From the NCBI RefSeq assembly GCF_003846175.1, contig NZ_ML123049.1, positions 608,841 through 672,840 on the forward strand: a DNA stretch of 64,000 bases, written 5' to 3'. Positions 34,975 to 44,363 of the stretch are shown here, piece after piece (the first letter of the stretch is position 1; each line of letters opens with the position of its first letter). A program made the translations under genes and the position numbers. The notes below the pieces were generated by a model. It ran no database searches. It worked only from the letters and a program-made list of their open reading frames with translations, and was not told the DNA's origin. This DNA is from Streptomyces sp. ADI95-17 (GTDB taxonomy: Bacteria > Actinomycetota > Actinomycetes > Streptomycetales > Streptomycetaceae).

Positions 34975-36369
34975 ATGGCAACGCCTGCAAAAGGGCCGGC
35001 AGAAGGCCCGTGTTCCACCCGGCCGGAGGGACCCGAGGTCCACCCGGTCGACCAGAAGCTCCACCCCTCGCGGCTCGTCCCCGCCGCGCTCCAGCACATC
35101 GCCGCCATGTACGCGGGAGTGGTCACGCCCCCGCTCATCATCGGCCAGGCCGTCCGCCTCGACACCGCGGGCCAGACCCGGCTCATCGCCGCGAGTCTGC
35201 TCATCGCCGGTGTGGCCACCCTCCTGCAGACCCTCGGGGTCAAGGGCCTCGTCGGCAACCGGCTGCCCTTCGTCAACGCCGCCTCCTCGGCCGGCATCGC
35301 GCCGATGCTCGCCATCGCCGAGACCAACGCCACGGGGGACCAACTCCCCGCCATCTACGGCGCGGTGATGGTCGCCGGAGTCTTCTGTCTCACCATCGGA
35401 CCGTTCTTCGGCAGGCTCCTGCGCTTCTTCCCGCCACTGGTCACGGGCGTCGTCATCACCCTCATCGGGGTGACCCTGATGCCCGTGCCGGTCGCCTGGG
35501 CGCAGGGCGGCGACAAGACCGCCGCCGACTTCGGAGACATGAAGTATCTGGCACTCGCCGCCTTCACACTCCTCGTCATTCTGCTGATCCAGCGCTTCGG
35601 CCGCGGCTTCGTCAAGCAAGTCGCCCTGCTGCTCGGCCTGTTGGCCGGAACCCTGGCCGCGATCCCGTTCGGCATGGCGGACTTCGGAGCGCTCCGCTCG
35701 GCCCCCGTCGCCGCACTGCCCACACCCTTCGCGTTCGGCACCCCCGAGTTCCAGCCCGCCGCGATCATCTCGCTCTGCCTGGTGACGCTCGTCCTGATGA
35801 CGGAGTCCAGCGCCGGAATGCTCGCCATCGGCGAGATCTGCGACCGCGAGACCGACGGCAGGACCATCACCCGGGGCCTGCGCACCGACGGCATCGCCAC
35901 CCTCCTCGGCCCCGTCTTCGGCGGCTTCCCCACCTCCGCCTTCGCCCAGAACGTCGGGGTCGTCTCACTGACCAAGGTCCGCAGCCGCTACGTCGTCGCC
36001 GCGGCCGGCGGCGCCCTGCTGGTCCTGGGCGTCTTCCCGGTGCTGGGCGCGGTGGTCTCCACGGTGCCGATGCCCGTCCTGGGAGGCGCCGGCATCGTAC
36101 TGTTCGGCTCGATCGCGGTGAGCGGCATCCGTACCCTCTCCGAGGCCGGACTCGACGACAGCTCCAACATCATCCTGGTCGCCGTGGCGCTCGGCGCGGG
36201 CATCATCCCGCTCGCCGCGCCCGGCTTCTACGCCGGATTCCCTTCCTGGGCGCAGACCGTACTGGGCTCCGGCATCAGCGCCGGAGCGCTCGTCGCGGTC
36301 CTGCTCAACCTGTTCTTCCACCATCTCGGCACCCACGGCCGCCCGGCCGTGGCACTCAAATCCTCCTAG
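34975..36369 (+). CDS. NCS2 (NAT) family xanthine/urate permease
   Basis: 464 aa with about 14 hydrophobic segments. The NAT signature QNVGVVSLTK (Q-N-x-G-x4-T-K) precedes TKVRSRYVVA; TESSAGMLAIGEI is the purine-binding TM8 region. It probably imports urate or xanthine by proton symport. It directly follows uricase, 67 bases away across a hairpin. The related permease at 38056 shares most motifs, suggesting duplication. Confidence 0.88.
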   Translation: MATPAKGPAEGPCSTRPEGPEVHPVDQKLHPSRLVPAALQHIAAMYAGVVTPPLIIGQAVRLDTAGQTRLIAASLLIAGVATLLQTLGVKGLVGNRLPFVNAASSAGIAPMLAIAETNATGDQLPAIYGAVMVAGVFCLTIGPFFGRLLRFFPPLVTGVVITLIGVTLMPVPVAWAQGGDKTAADFGDMKYLALAAFTLLVILLIQRFGRGFVKQVALLLGLLAGTLAAIPFGMADFGALRSAPVAALPTPFAFGTPEFQPAAIISLCLVTLVLMTESSAGMLAIGEICDRETDGRTITRGLRTDGIATLLGPVFGGFPTSAFAQNVGVVSLTKVRSRYVVAAAGGALLVLGVFPVLGAVVSTVPMPVLGGAGIVLFGSIAVSGIRTLSEAGLDDSSNIILVAVALGAGIIPLAAPGFYAGFPSWAQTVLGSGISAGALVAVLLNLFFHHLGTHGRPAVALKSS

Positions 36370-36411
36370 GGTCCTGCCGTGCCCACACCGCCGGAAAGAG
36401 AAGGAAGCGCC

Positions 36412-37809
36412 ATGGCAGCATCGGCAGCCCCTGAGCATGTGGAACGCATCGTCATCGAGAACTGCTCGATCGCGACCGTCGACGCCGACGACACCGAGTA
36501 CGCCTCGGGCCATGTCGTCGTCGCGGGCAACCGCATCGAATCCGTCGGCGCCGGCCGGGCACCCGAGGGCCTGGCGAACGTCGTACGCCGGATCGACGGC
36601 ACCGGACACCTGGTCACCCCCGGGCTGATCAACACGCACCACCACTTCTACCAGTGGATCACCAGGGGCCTGGCCACCGACCACAACCTGTTCGACTGGC
36701 TGGTCGCCCTCTACCCCACCTGGGCGCGCATCGACGAGCCGATGGTCCGCGCCGCCGCCCAGGGCTCGCTCGCCATGATGGCCCGCGGCGGTGTCACCAC
36801 CGCCATGGACCACCACTACGTCTACCCGCAGGGGTCCGGCGACCTGTCCGGCGCCATCATCGGGGCCGCCCGTGACATGGGCGTACGGTTCACCCTCGCC
36901 CGCGGGTCCATGGACCGCAGCGTCAAGGACGGCGGGCTGCCGCCGGACTTCGCCGTGGAGACCCTCGAAGGCGCGCTGGCCGGCACCGAGGCGACCATCG
37001 ACGCGCACCACGACGCCTCGTTCGACGCGATGACCCAGGTCGCGGCCGCACCCTGCTCCCCGTTCTCCATCTCCACCGAACTGCTGCGCCAGGGCGCCGA
37101 ACTGGCCCGCCGCAAGGGAGTGCGCATGCACACCCACGGCTCGGAGACCGTGGAGGAGGAGAAGTTCTGCCACGAGCTGTTCGGGATGGGGCCGACCGAC
37201 TACTTCGAGTCCACCGGCTGGCTCGGCGAGGACGTGTGGATGGCGCACTGCGTCCACATGAACGACTCCGACATCGCCGCCTTCGCCCGCACCGGAACCG
37301 GCGTGGCGCACTGCCCCTCGTCCAACGCCCGGCTCGCCGCGGGCATCGCCCGCGTCCCCGACATGCTCGCGGCCGGCGTCCCGGTCGGCCTCGGCGTCGA
37401 CGGCACCGCCTCCAACGAGTCCGGCGAACTCCACACCGAGCTGCGCAACGCCCTGCTCATCAACCGCCTCGGCGCCCACCGCGAGAAGGCCCTGAACGCG
37501 CGCCAGGCGCTGCGCCTGGGAACGTACGGCGGCGCCCAGGTGCTCGGCCGCGCCGGCCAGATCGGCTCACTGGAGCCCGGCAAGCTCGCCGACCTGGTGC
37601 TCTGGAAACTCGACACCCTCGCCCACGCCTCCATCGCCGACCCGGTGACCGCGCTCGTCTTCGGCGCGGCGGCCCCCGTCACGCTCTCCCTCGTCAACGG
37701 CAGGCCGGTCGTCGAGGACAACCACCTGATCACCGCGGACGAGGACGCCATCGCCCGGGCCACCCGCGACGAGGCCCGCCGCCTCGCGCAGATCGCCGCC
37801 GGAGCCTGA
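36412..37809 (+). CDS. Amidohydrolase, probable 8-oxoguanine deaminase
   Basis: 465 aa. Metal-dependent deaminase of the AtzA/TrzN-like family. The first metal motif is TPGLINTHHHFYQW; others are MHTHGSETVEEEKFC, MAHCVHMNDSDI and GLGVDGTASNESG (metal Asp). The LATDHNLFDWLVALYPTW segment is common in 8-oxoguanine deaminases. The product, urate, feeds the upstream genes. The ATG at 36412 has AAGGA upstream; a GTG at 36379 would add 11 residues. Guanine or isoxanthopterin deaminase are alternatives. Confidence 0.8.
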   Translation: MAASAAPEHVERIVIENCSIATVDADDTEYASGHVVVAGNRIESVGAGRAPEGLANVVRRIDGTGHLVTPGLINTHHHFYQWITRGLATDHNLFDWLVALYPTWARIDEPMVRAAAQGSLAMMARGGVTTAMDHHYVYPQGSGDLSGAIIGAARDMGVRFTLARGSMDRSVKDGGLPPDFAVETLEGALAGTEATIDAHHDASFDAMTQVAAAPCSPFSISTELLRQGAELARRKGVRMHTHGSETVEEEKFCHELFGMGPTDYFESTGWLGEDVWMAHCVHMNDSDIAAFARTGTGVAHCPSSNARLAAGIARVPDMLAAGVPVGLGVDGTASNESGELHTELRNALLINRLGAHREKALNARQALRLGTYGGAQVLGRAGQIGSLEPGKLADLVLWKLDTLAHASIADPVTALVFGAAAPVTLSLVNGRPVVEDNHLITADEDAIARATRDEARRLAQIAAGA

Positions 37810-37831
37810 CCCTCCGCGGCACCCCCGATAC

Positions 37832-37865
37832 CGGCCGGCCGAGGGGGACGGCCCTCGGCCGGCCG
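37832..37865 (+). terminator. First of two hairpins after the deaminase
   Basis: CGGCCGGCCGAGGG (37832-37845) pairs with CCCTCGGCCGGCCG (37852-37865), 14 bp, about 20 bases after the deaminase stop. A likely terminator. Confidence 0.6.
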
Positions 37866-37892
37866 CCGTGGACCCGAGCGGGGTCCATGGCA

Positions 37893-37939
37893 ACCGGTGC
37901 GGGGGCGCGTGCCTGTGACGCACGCGCCCCCGCACCGGT
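37893..37939 (+). repeat. 20-bp perfect inverted repeat before the second permease
   Basis: The arm at 37893-37912 pairs perfectly with 37920-37939 around the 7-base loop CTGTGAC. It is followed by a strikingly G-poor, C-rich stretch (37941-38035) up to the permease ribosome site. This could be a terminator, a leader structure or a Rho-loading region. Confidence 0.6.
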
Positions 37940-38055
37940 GACCAAAGCTGCCCGCACCAGCTGCACGACCTGCCCCACCTGCTCCAACGCACCACTTGCA
38001 CCACCTCCCTGACACCCACGTCACCGCAGACGTGTACCCGACCGGAGGAACCGCC

Positions 38056-39516
38056 GTGGCAGCAAAGCCCAGGTTTCGCAACGACGCAGTCGCAGGATCC
38101 GATGGAGACCCCCATCTCGACGCCGCCCCCGATCCGGCCCCGCCGGACCGGAAGCACCCGGTCGACGAGACGCTCCCCCCACTGAAGATGTTCACCAGCG
38201 GCCTCCAGCACGTGGCCGCGATGTACGCGGGTGTGGTGGCCCCGCCGATGATCGTGGGGCCCGCCGTGGGCCTCACCGCCAAGGAGACCGCCTTCCTGAT
38301 GGGGGCGAGCCTGTTCACCGCGGGCATAGCCACCCTGCTCCAGACCCTCGGCTTCTGGCGGATAGGCGCCCGGCTGCCGTTCGTCAACGGCGTCTCGTTC
38401 GCCGGGGTCACCCCGATGGTGGCGATCGGCAAGGACCGCGGGCACGACGGCATCGCCGTCATCTTCGGCGCGATCATCGTCGCCAGCCTGCTGGGCTTCC
38501 TGCTGGCCCCGTACTTCTGCAAACTGGTCCGCTTCTTCCCGCCCGTGGTCACCGGCACCGTGATCACCCTGATCGGTGTCTCGCTGCTGCCGGTCGCCTT
38601 CAACTGGTCCCAGGGCGGCAACGCCACCGCGGCGGACTACGGCTCCACGACCAACATCACCATGGCCGCCGTCACCCTGGTGATCGTCCTGGCGCTGCGC
38701 AAACTGCTGCGCGGCTTCCTCCAGCAGATCGCCATCCTGCTCGGACTGGTCGTCGGCACCCTGATCGCGATCCCGGTCGGCATCACCGACTTCGGCGCCA
38801 TCAAGGACGCCGACCTGATCGGCTTCCCGACGCCGTTCCACTTCGGGGCGCCGCAGTTCGAGATCGCCGCGATCGTCTCGATGAGCATCGTGATGCTGGT
38901 CTGCATGACCGAGTCCACCGCGGACATGCTCGCGCTCGGCAGGATCGTCGGCCGGCCGGCCGACGAGCGGACCATCGAGGGCGGCCTGCGCGCCGACACC
39001 CTGGGCAGCGCCGTCAGCCCGCTCTTCAACGGCTTCATGTGCAGTGCCTTCGCCCAGAACATCGGGCTCGTCGCGATGACCAAGGTCCGCAGCCGCTTCG
39101 TGGTGGCGGCCGGCGGCGGCATCCTGATCGTGCTCGGCCTGGTCCCCGTCGCGGCGTCCGTCATCGCGCTCGTACCGCTGCCGGTCCTCGGCGGCGCGGG
39201 CATCGTGCTCTTCGGCTCGGTCGCCGCGAGCGGCATCCAGACCCTGGCGACCGCCGCGCTGGAGAAGGGCGAGAACGCGCTGATCGTGGCCGCGGCCGTG
39301 GGCATCGGACTGATCCCGATCGCCGCGCCGGAGTTCTACCACTCGTTCCCGCAGGACCTGCTGGTGGTGCTCGACTCCGGGATCTCGACCGGTTGCGTGG
39401 TGGCGATCGTGCTCAACCTGGCCTTCAACCACCTCGGGAAGAAGCCGGATCCGGAACCGGAGCAGTCGGAGCGGGAGCAGGGCCCGGTGGCCCCGGACCC
39501 GGTGGCCGCGCACTGA
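38056..39516 (+). CDS. NCS2 (NAT) family purine permease, second copy
   Basis: 486 aa with about 14 membrane segments. The NAT signature is QNIGLVAMTK, followed by VRSRFVVAAGGG; TESTADMLALGRI is the TM8 site. Compared with the first permease, the N terminus is longer and hydrophilic (about 55 residues) and the tail is rich in Pro/Glu. GTG start with GGAGGAA directly upstream. Likely substrates are xanthine or urate; differences around the TM8 site suggest a different preference. Confidence 0.88.
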   Translation: MAAKPRFRNDAVAGSDGDPHLDAAPDPAPPDRKHPVDETLPPLKMFTSGLQHVAAMYAGVVAPPMIVGPAVGLTAKETAFLMGASLFTAGIATLLQTLGFWRIGARLPFVNGVSFAGVTPMVAIGKDRGHDGIAVIFGAIIVASLLGFLLAPYFCKLVRFFPPVVTGTVITLIGVSLLPVAFNWSQGGNATAADYGSTTNITMAAVTLVIVLALRKLLRGFLQQIAILLGLVVGTLIAIPVGITDFGAIKDADLIGFPTPFHFGAPQFEIAAIVSMSIVMLVCMTESTADMLALGRIVGRPADERTIEGGLRADTLGSAVSPLFNGFMCSAFAQNIGLVAMTKVRSRFVVAAGGGILIVLGLVPVAASVIALVPLPVLGGAGIVLFGSVAASGIQTLATAALEKGENALIVAAAVGIGLIPIAAPEFYHSFPQDLLVVLDSGISTGCVVAIVLNLAFNHLGKKPDPEPEQSEREQGPVAPDPVAAH

Positions 39517-39550
39517 TCCGGTCCGGCCCGGTACGGGGCCGGACCCGGAG

Positions 39551-39598
39551 CTGTGGCGCGTACGGCGACCCTCGCGGGTGCTGCCGTACGCGCCACAG
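39551..39598. terminator. Bidirectional terminator, permease and chitosanase
   Basis: CTGTGGCGCGTACGGC (39551-39566) pairs with GCCGTACGCGCCACAG (39583-39598), 16 bp, with ACCC/GGGT inside the loop. It sits between two convergent genes. Confidence 0.65.
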
Positions 39599-39616
39599 CC
39601 GTGTTCCGCGAGTGCG

Positions 39617-40495
39617 TCAGCCGATGTGGAAGCTGTCGCCGTACACCTTCCAGTCGAGCGGCGGGTCCAGGTTCAGGTTGCCCTTCTTCAGGAAGACCCG
39701 CTGGGCGGTGTCCACCCGGCTGGTGTCCTCGTGGGCCTCCTCCTGCTTCATCGCCCAGACGCGGGCGTCGAGGAAGGCGTTGAGGTACGTGACCTCGTTG
39801 CCGCCCTGGGACGGCGGCTTCGCCTTCGAGAGGGCCCGCTTGCGGATGGAGCTGAAGCCGGTGCTGTCGCCGCCGTCGCCGTGCATGACGATGGCGTCGT
39901 AGTACGCGAACTGGCCCAGCGTGCCGATGCCGTCGGCCTTGCCCTGCTTGACGGCCGGGTTGAAGTAGACCCGGTCCCGCTCGTCGTCCTGGGCCTTCTT
40001 GAACGCGGAGTCGGAGGCGGCCTTCACCCAGTCCTTGGTGAAGTTGGGGTCGAGACCGCTGTGCGAGGGGGTGCCGTTGACCTTCCGCAGCGCGGGGAGG
40101 TACTTGGCGAGGACGTTGTCCGGCTTGCGCTCGGTGTACAGCTCGACGAGGTCGAGCATGTCGCCGGTACCGGAGCAGAAGCCGATGATGCCCGCGGTGT
40201 AGCCGCGGTCGTCGTCGATGTCCTCGATGTACTTGTACTGGGACTTCCAGTTGAGGGAGGAGTTCTCGGCGCTGGAGACCAGTTGCATGGCGATCTCCTT
40301 CTTCGCCGGGTCGTCCAGCCCGGTCGCGGCGGCGGCCTTCGGAGCCGCCGCTGCCGGTGTGGGGGCCGCCTGGTGTGAGAGGCCACCGGCGTAGGCGGTG
40401 ACGGGAATGGCCGTGAGGGCCAGTCCGACCGCGATGACCGTGATGCGCACGGGGCGGGTGTTGCGACGTGCGGCGCGCTTAGGGGGAGCGTGCAC
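39617..40495 (-). CDS. csn: Secreted chitosanase, GH46
   Basis: 292 aa. Endo-hydrolysis of chitosan outside the cell. The Arg-rich n-region and hydrophobic stretch (residues 1-36, ending TAYA) form a signal peptide. Glu77 (SSAENSSLNW) and Asp95 (IDDDRGYTAG) correspond to the general acid and base of Streptomyces N174 chitosanase, at the same 18-residue spacing; GIIGFCSGTGDMLDLV follows. GTG start with GGAGG 4-5 bases before it. A palindrome suited to a CsnR-type repressor lies upstream. Confidence 0.93.
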   Translation of the reverse strand: MHAPPKRAARRNTRPVRITVIAVGLALTAIPVTAYAGGLSHQAAPTPAAAAPKAAAATGLDDPAKKEIAMQLVSSAENSSLNWKSQYKYIEDIDDDRGYTAGIIGFCSGTGDMLDLVELYTERKPDNVLAKYLPALRKVNGTPSHSGLDPNFTKDWVKAASDSAFKKAQDDERDRVYFNPAVKQGKADGIGTLGQFAYYDAIVMHGDGGDSTGFSSIRKRALSKAKPPSQGGNEVTYLNAFLDARVWAMKQEEAHEDTSRVDTAQRVFLKKGNLNLDPPLDWKVYGDSFHIG

Positions 40496-40533
40496 CAGTC
40501 CTCCAAAGGGAGTTCTTCGTTCCGACGGTCTGT

Positions 40534-40548
40534 TAGGAAGCTTTCCTA
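40534..40548 (-). promoter_or_regulatory. Palindromic operator upstream of chitosanase
   Basis: TAGGAAGCTTTCCTA has 6-bp arms and lies 39 bases before the chitosanase start. Streptomyces chitosanase promoters are known to carry a palindrome bound by the ROK-family repressor CsnR; this is the likely equivalent. No ROK gene is in the window. Confidence 0.6.
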
Positions 40549-40616
40549 TCAGAGTGCGGGGTGGCCGTACAGCCCTCCGGCGCCGGGGAGTTGAGAAGTT
40601 CTCCTGGAAGACCGAC

Positions 40617-40651
40617 GGCCCCGCACCGCGCGGAAGGCGCGATGCGGGGCC
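40617..40651 (-). terminator. Terminator after the SH3 gene
   Basis: GGCCCCGCA (40617-40625) pairs with TGCGGGGCC (40643-40651), with CGCG/CGCG inside. It lies between two minus-strand genes, downstream of the SH3 protein. Confidence 0.55.
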
Positions 40652-40707
40652 GGAACGGGTGCCGAGGTGCAGGTCGGCAGCGGGTGGACCGAGGCGTCGA
40701 GGCGGCC

Positions 40708-41016
40708 TCAGCAGTCGAGGTAGGCCACGTGGATCCAGACGCCCGTCGGACCGCCCCACAGGTCACCCATGACCCAGTTGCCCTGCTGGCCGCGGTAGTT
40801 GAGGTTCTGGCCCCGGTTCACCGTACCCAGAACCGGGTAGTCGGTGCCCGGTCCGCCGCGGAAGTTCACCCCGTTGTCGTTGACGGTGCAGACCGCGGCC
40901 GGCGCCTTCACGGCCTGTACGGCGGCGGGGCTCTGCGCGGCCTGGGCGGCGGGGCTCACCGCCAGCCCGAGTCCGGCGGTCAGCACCATCGCGGCCAGCA
41001 TCATCTTCTTCATCAT
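40708..41016 (-). CDS. Small secreted SH3-like domain protein
   Basis: 102 aa. A signal peptide (MMKKMMLAAMVLTAGLGLAV...AAQA) is followed by a bacterial SH3 domain: VNFRGGPGTDYPVLGTVNRGQ is the usual N/V-RxGPGT-YxVlG pattern, then GVWIHVAYLDC. Two cysteines (C42 and the C-terminal residue) may form a disulphide. GGAGAGAG precedes the ATG at 41016. It probably binds cell wall; function not shown. The gap 41017-41307 to the divergent hydrolase shows no clear site. Confidence 0.78.
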   Translation of the reverse strand: MMKKMMLAAMVLTAGLGLAVSPAAQAAQSPAAVQAVKAPAAVCTVNDNGVNFRGGPGTDYPVLGTVNRGQNLNYRGQQGNWVMGDLWGGPTGVWIHVAYLDC

Positions 41017-41307
41017 GTGGCTCTCTCCTCCGTATTCCGGCCCACGTGGGCGTGGGCCGTCCATCAGCCCAACGGCGCCGCCCACCGGCCGGTCACGGCT
41101 CCGGGCCGGACTTCGGACAGGAGCGAAAGCGCAGGTCATACGGGTTACGCCCCGGCGTGCGCAGGCACCGGGCGGACGCTTCCCGCGCCTGTTGATCACA
41201 GGTTTGAGCGACACCGAATCCGGAAAACGCCGCCACACACCGGCCGGCCGGGGCCACCGCGGAGGCGGCGGAACGATCTTCGCCCGTGCGCCTGTAGCGT
41301 CATGGGT

Positions 41308-41991
41308 ATGGAAGATCAGTCTGTAGTGGATGTCGGCGACGTACGGCTCGCGTACCGGACCTGGGGCGACCCCTTCGGCTCGCCCGTGGTCCTGCTGCAC
41401 GGCCTCGGCGGCTCCGCCGCGAGCTGGGAGGCGGCCGCCGGCCTGCTCGGCGAACAGTGGCGGGTGTACGCCCTGGACCTGCGCGGTCACGGCGAGAGCG
41501 ACTGGCCGGACGAGTACTCCTTCGAGCTGATGCGGGACGACGTCCTCGGCTTCCTGGACGAGTGCGAGCTCGACCGGGTGGGCCTGGTCGGCCACTCCAT
41601 GGGCGGCGTCGTCGCCCATCTGCTCGCCCAGGAGCACGCGGACCGGGTGGAGCGGCTGGTACTGGTGGAGACCCCGCCGCCGTTCCCGAGCGAGCCGAAG
41701 CCGGACGCCGAACCGGAGGGTCCGGTGGACTACGACTGGGCCGTCGTCGCTCCCCTCAGGGCCGAGGTGGCCGACCCCGACCCCGGGTGGCCGGCCGGCC
41801 TCGGCGAGATCGTCGCGCCGACGCTGATGATCGCGGGCGGCCCGGAGTCCACCATGCCCCAGGGGCGGCTGCAGGACATGGCCTCGCTGATCCCGGACTG
41901 CCGGCTGATCACGATCGGGGGCGGCCACCGGGTGCACGAGGTCCATCCCGACCAGGTCGCCCAGCAGATCACGGAGTTCTTCACCAGCTGA
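41308..41991 (+). CDS. Alpha/beta hydrolase
   Basis: 227 aa. HGLGGSAASWE is the oxyanion region, GHSMGGVVAHLLAQ the nucleophile elbow, PTLMIAGGPES carries the probable acid region and GGGHRVHEVHPDQV the catalytic His. No ribosome site precedes either ATG (41302 or 41308), but TAGCGT (41295-41300) lies at -10 distance from 41308, so the mRNA may be leaderless. Substrate unknown; esterases and haloperoxidase-like enzymes share this fold. Confidence 0.78.
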   Translation: MEDQSVVDVGDVRLAYRTWGDPFGSPVVLLHGLGGSAASWEAAAGLLGEQWRVYALDLRGHGESDWPDEYSFELMRDDVLGFLDECELDRVGLVGHSMGGVVAHLLAQEHADRVERLVLVETPPPFPSEPKPDAEPEGPVDYDWAVVAPLRAEVADPDPGWPAGLGEIVAPTLMIAGGPESTMPQGRLQDMASLIPDCRLITIGGGHRVHEVHPDQVAQQITEFFTS

Positions 41992-42135
41992 GGAACGGCG
42001 TCCGGGGAAGAAGGGCCGGACCGGCGTCGGGAGCAGGAGCAGGGGCAGGGGCAGGAACAGGAGCGGGCGCGGTGTCCGGGGCAACCGGGAGCCGGCCGAC
42101 GGCTGTTGTCAGTGCCGGGTGGCAGGATCCGCTTC

Positions 42136-44271
42136 ATGGACCTCGCATCGTTCCTCGCCGACGTCGACGCCCAGCCCTGGGCGGATCTCCAGCATGCCTA
42201 CGGGAGCGCGGCGGACGTCCCCGGCCATCTGCGCGCGCTCGCCGGGGACAGCGAGGAGGCCGCGTCCGAGGCGGTCTCCGAGCTGTACGGCAGCATCCTG
42301 CACCAGGGTTCGGTCTACGGGGCCACGGCCCGCGCCGTTCCGTACCTCGCCCGGCTCGCCGGGGCCGGGTACCGCACGGAGGACCTGGTGGCGCTGCTCG
42401 GCGGGATAGCGGAGGGCGGGGCGGACGGCGGTGACAGCGACGAAGCCGCCTGCCGGGCGGCCGTCGTCGGTGAGCTGGCGCTGATCCTCACGGCGGTCGA
42501 CGCCGGGGATCCGGGACTCCGGCGTGCCGCGGCGTGGGCCGCCGCGATGACCGGCGCGGCCGAGCAGGTGCTGCCGGTCCTCCACCGGCGCTGGAAGACC
42601 GAGACTGACCCCCTGGTACGGGCCGAACTCCTGGGCGCAATGGCGCACCTCGACGCGTCGGGCACGGCCGGCACGGCGACCGCGGCCCTCGGCGCGGACG
42701 AGCCCGGCGAGGTACGGATCGCGGCACTGCTGGCCTGCGTGGACGGCGGACTGCCGTGGGGACCCGCGCACCACGCGGTGATGCTCTCCCTCCTGCCCGT
42801 GAACGGCCTGGTCGAGGACCGGATGGACCTGGAGCGCAACGAACCGCTTCAGTACGTCGTCGAAGCGCTGCTGTTGCGCGACACCGACGCCGACCGCGAC
42901 GCCACGTACACCCTGCTCGACGCCGCCCTGCGCAACGCGGACCCCGAGGCGCGGGAGGAGGCGCTGTGGGCCGCCGAGACGGCGTGCCTGCTGTCGCGGA
43001 GCGCGCCGGAGCGGCTGTCCGGTGCCGTGGAGGCGCTGATGGCCGACCCGGCGGACGCGCCCGCGGCGTACTCGCTGCTCGCGAAGCTGGGCGTCCGGGC
43101 CGCGGTGGCCGCTCCGGCGCTGGTCCGGCTCGCCGCGGGCGAGGGCGATCCGGCGGACCGCGCGCTGGAGGCACTCGTCGCCGTGGCCCCCGACCGGGCC
43201 GCGGCGCTACTGGCCCGTGACCTGGGGCGGCGTCCACGCGCACTCCGCGCGGCGTGCGGGTTCCTGATCGACGGTACAGCCGATTCCTCGTTCCCGTACG
43301 ACCCGGCACTGCTCGACGCGATCCGTGCCCGGCTGGGTTCGGCCGGCCCCGACGCCGACGAGACCGTCCGGCTCGTCCTTCTGCTCGGCGCGTGGGGGAG
43401 CCGGGCATCGGCCGCCCTGCCCGAGCTGAGGTCCGTGCTGCCCGGATCCCCGAAGGCCGTGCCGAAGGCGCTGGCCGCGATCTGCCCGCCGGAGCACCGG
43501 GCGGCGACCGCGGAGCTCCTGACCGCCGCGACACGTACCGGACCGGAGGACGGCCGGCTCGCCGCGGCGGCGGCGGTGCGCGAGCTGACGGGAGAGACGG
43601 GCCCGCTGTTGGCGGCCGTCGCCGGCCATCTCACCCCCGGCGGCCCCGCGGTGCGGGAGGCCGCGCGCCTCGCCGCGGAGCTGGGCCCGGAGGCGACCGG
43701 CCTGGTGCCCGCCCTGCGGTCCGCGCTCAGCGAGTCCGGGGGCACCCGCAATTCCCCGCAGCTGGACGCCGATGTCGAGATCGCCGCGGCCCTGTGGCGG
43801 ATCACCGCCGACCCGGAGACTGCGGTGCAGGTGCTGGCCGGTGTGCTCGCGGAGGCGGAGCCGACGTGGATGCACTGGACGCTCGGCCGTGCCGCGCGGG
43901 CGGCGGCCCGCATCGGCGGCGCGGCCCGGCCGCTGGTCCCCGCGCTGGAGGGCCTGCTCACCGACCGGGTGCAGATTCCGTCGGCCGTGCTCGCCCTGCA
44001 CGCGATAGCGCCAGAGTCCCTCGACGGCCGCCGCGCGGCCGGGCTGCTCCTGGACGCCGCGGAGCGGGACGCCGACGCGGTGACCGCGCTGGAGGCCCTT
44101 GTCGCGCTGGGGCCCACCGCCCTCACCGCGGACCATCACCGCCGTCTGACCGCCCTGGCCGAGCGGGACCGTCGGGTGCGGGCCTCGGGTGTGGAGACGA
44201 GGATCGCCCCGGCCGACGAACGGCTGCGGGAACAGACACGCGAGGCGGCACGAACCCTGGCCGGAGCCTGA
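42136..44271 (+). CDS. Large HEAT-repeat protein
   Basis: 711 aa, nearly all alpha-helical and Ala/Leu-rich. It consists of repeated ~35-residue HEAT/ARM-like units such as PLVRAELLGAMAHLD, EVRIAALLACVDGGLPWG, AREEALWAAETACLL and PAVREAARLAAELGPEA. Such proteins act as scaffolds; no enzyme motif is visible. The ATG at 42136 has AGGA 8 bases upstream. Single-gene unit, function unknown. Confidence 0.7.
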   Translation: MDLASFLADVDAQPWADLQHAYGSAADVPGHLRALAGDSEEAASEAVSELYGSILHQGSVYGATARAVPYLARLAGAGYRTEDLVALLGGIAEGGADGGDSDEAACRAAVVGELALILTAVDAGDPGLRRAAAWAAAMTGAAEQVLPVLHRRWKTETDPLVRAELLGAMAHLDASGTAGTATAALGADEPGEVRIAALLACVDGGLPWGPAHHAVMLSLLPVNGLVEDRMDLERNEPLQYVVEALLLRDTDADRDATYTLLDAALRNADPEAREEALWAAETACLLSRSAPERLSGAVEALMADPADAPAAYSLLAKLGVRAAVAAPALVRLAAGEGDPADRALEALVAVAPDRAAALLARDLGRRPRALRAACGFLIDGTADSSFPYDPALLDAIRARLGSAGPDADETVRLVLLLGAWGSRASAALPELRSVLPGSPKAVPKALAAICPPEHRAATAELLTAATRTGPEDGRLAAAAAVRELTGETGPLLAAVAGHLTPGGPAVREAARLAAELGPEATGLVPALRSALSESGGTRNSPQLDADVEIAAALWRITADPETAVQVLAGVLAEAEPTWMHWTLGRAARAAARIGGAARPLVPALEGLLTDRVQIPSAVLALHAIAPESLDGRRAAGLLLDAAERDADAVTALEALVALGPTALTADHHRRLTALAERDRRVRASGVETRIAPADERLREQTREAARTLAGA

Positions 44272-44363
44272 CCGACCCCGCCCGGCCACGCCACCCGGAA
44301 ACCCGACCGGCGAACCGCCGACCGGCGCACCCCCGACCGGCGCACCCGCCCCCTGCGTACCGC

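Noticed and set aside
36370..38055. Box A or box B ahead of the deaminase or second permease
   Set aside because: No match to either palindrome was found in these gaps.
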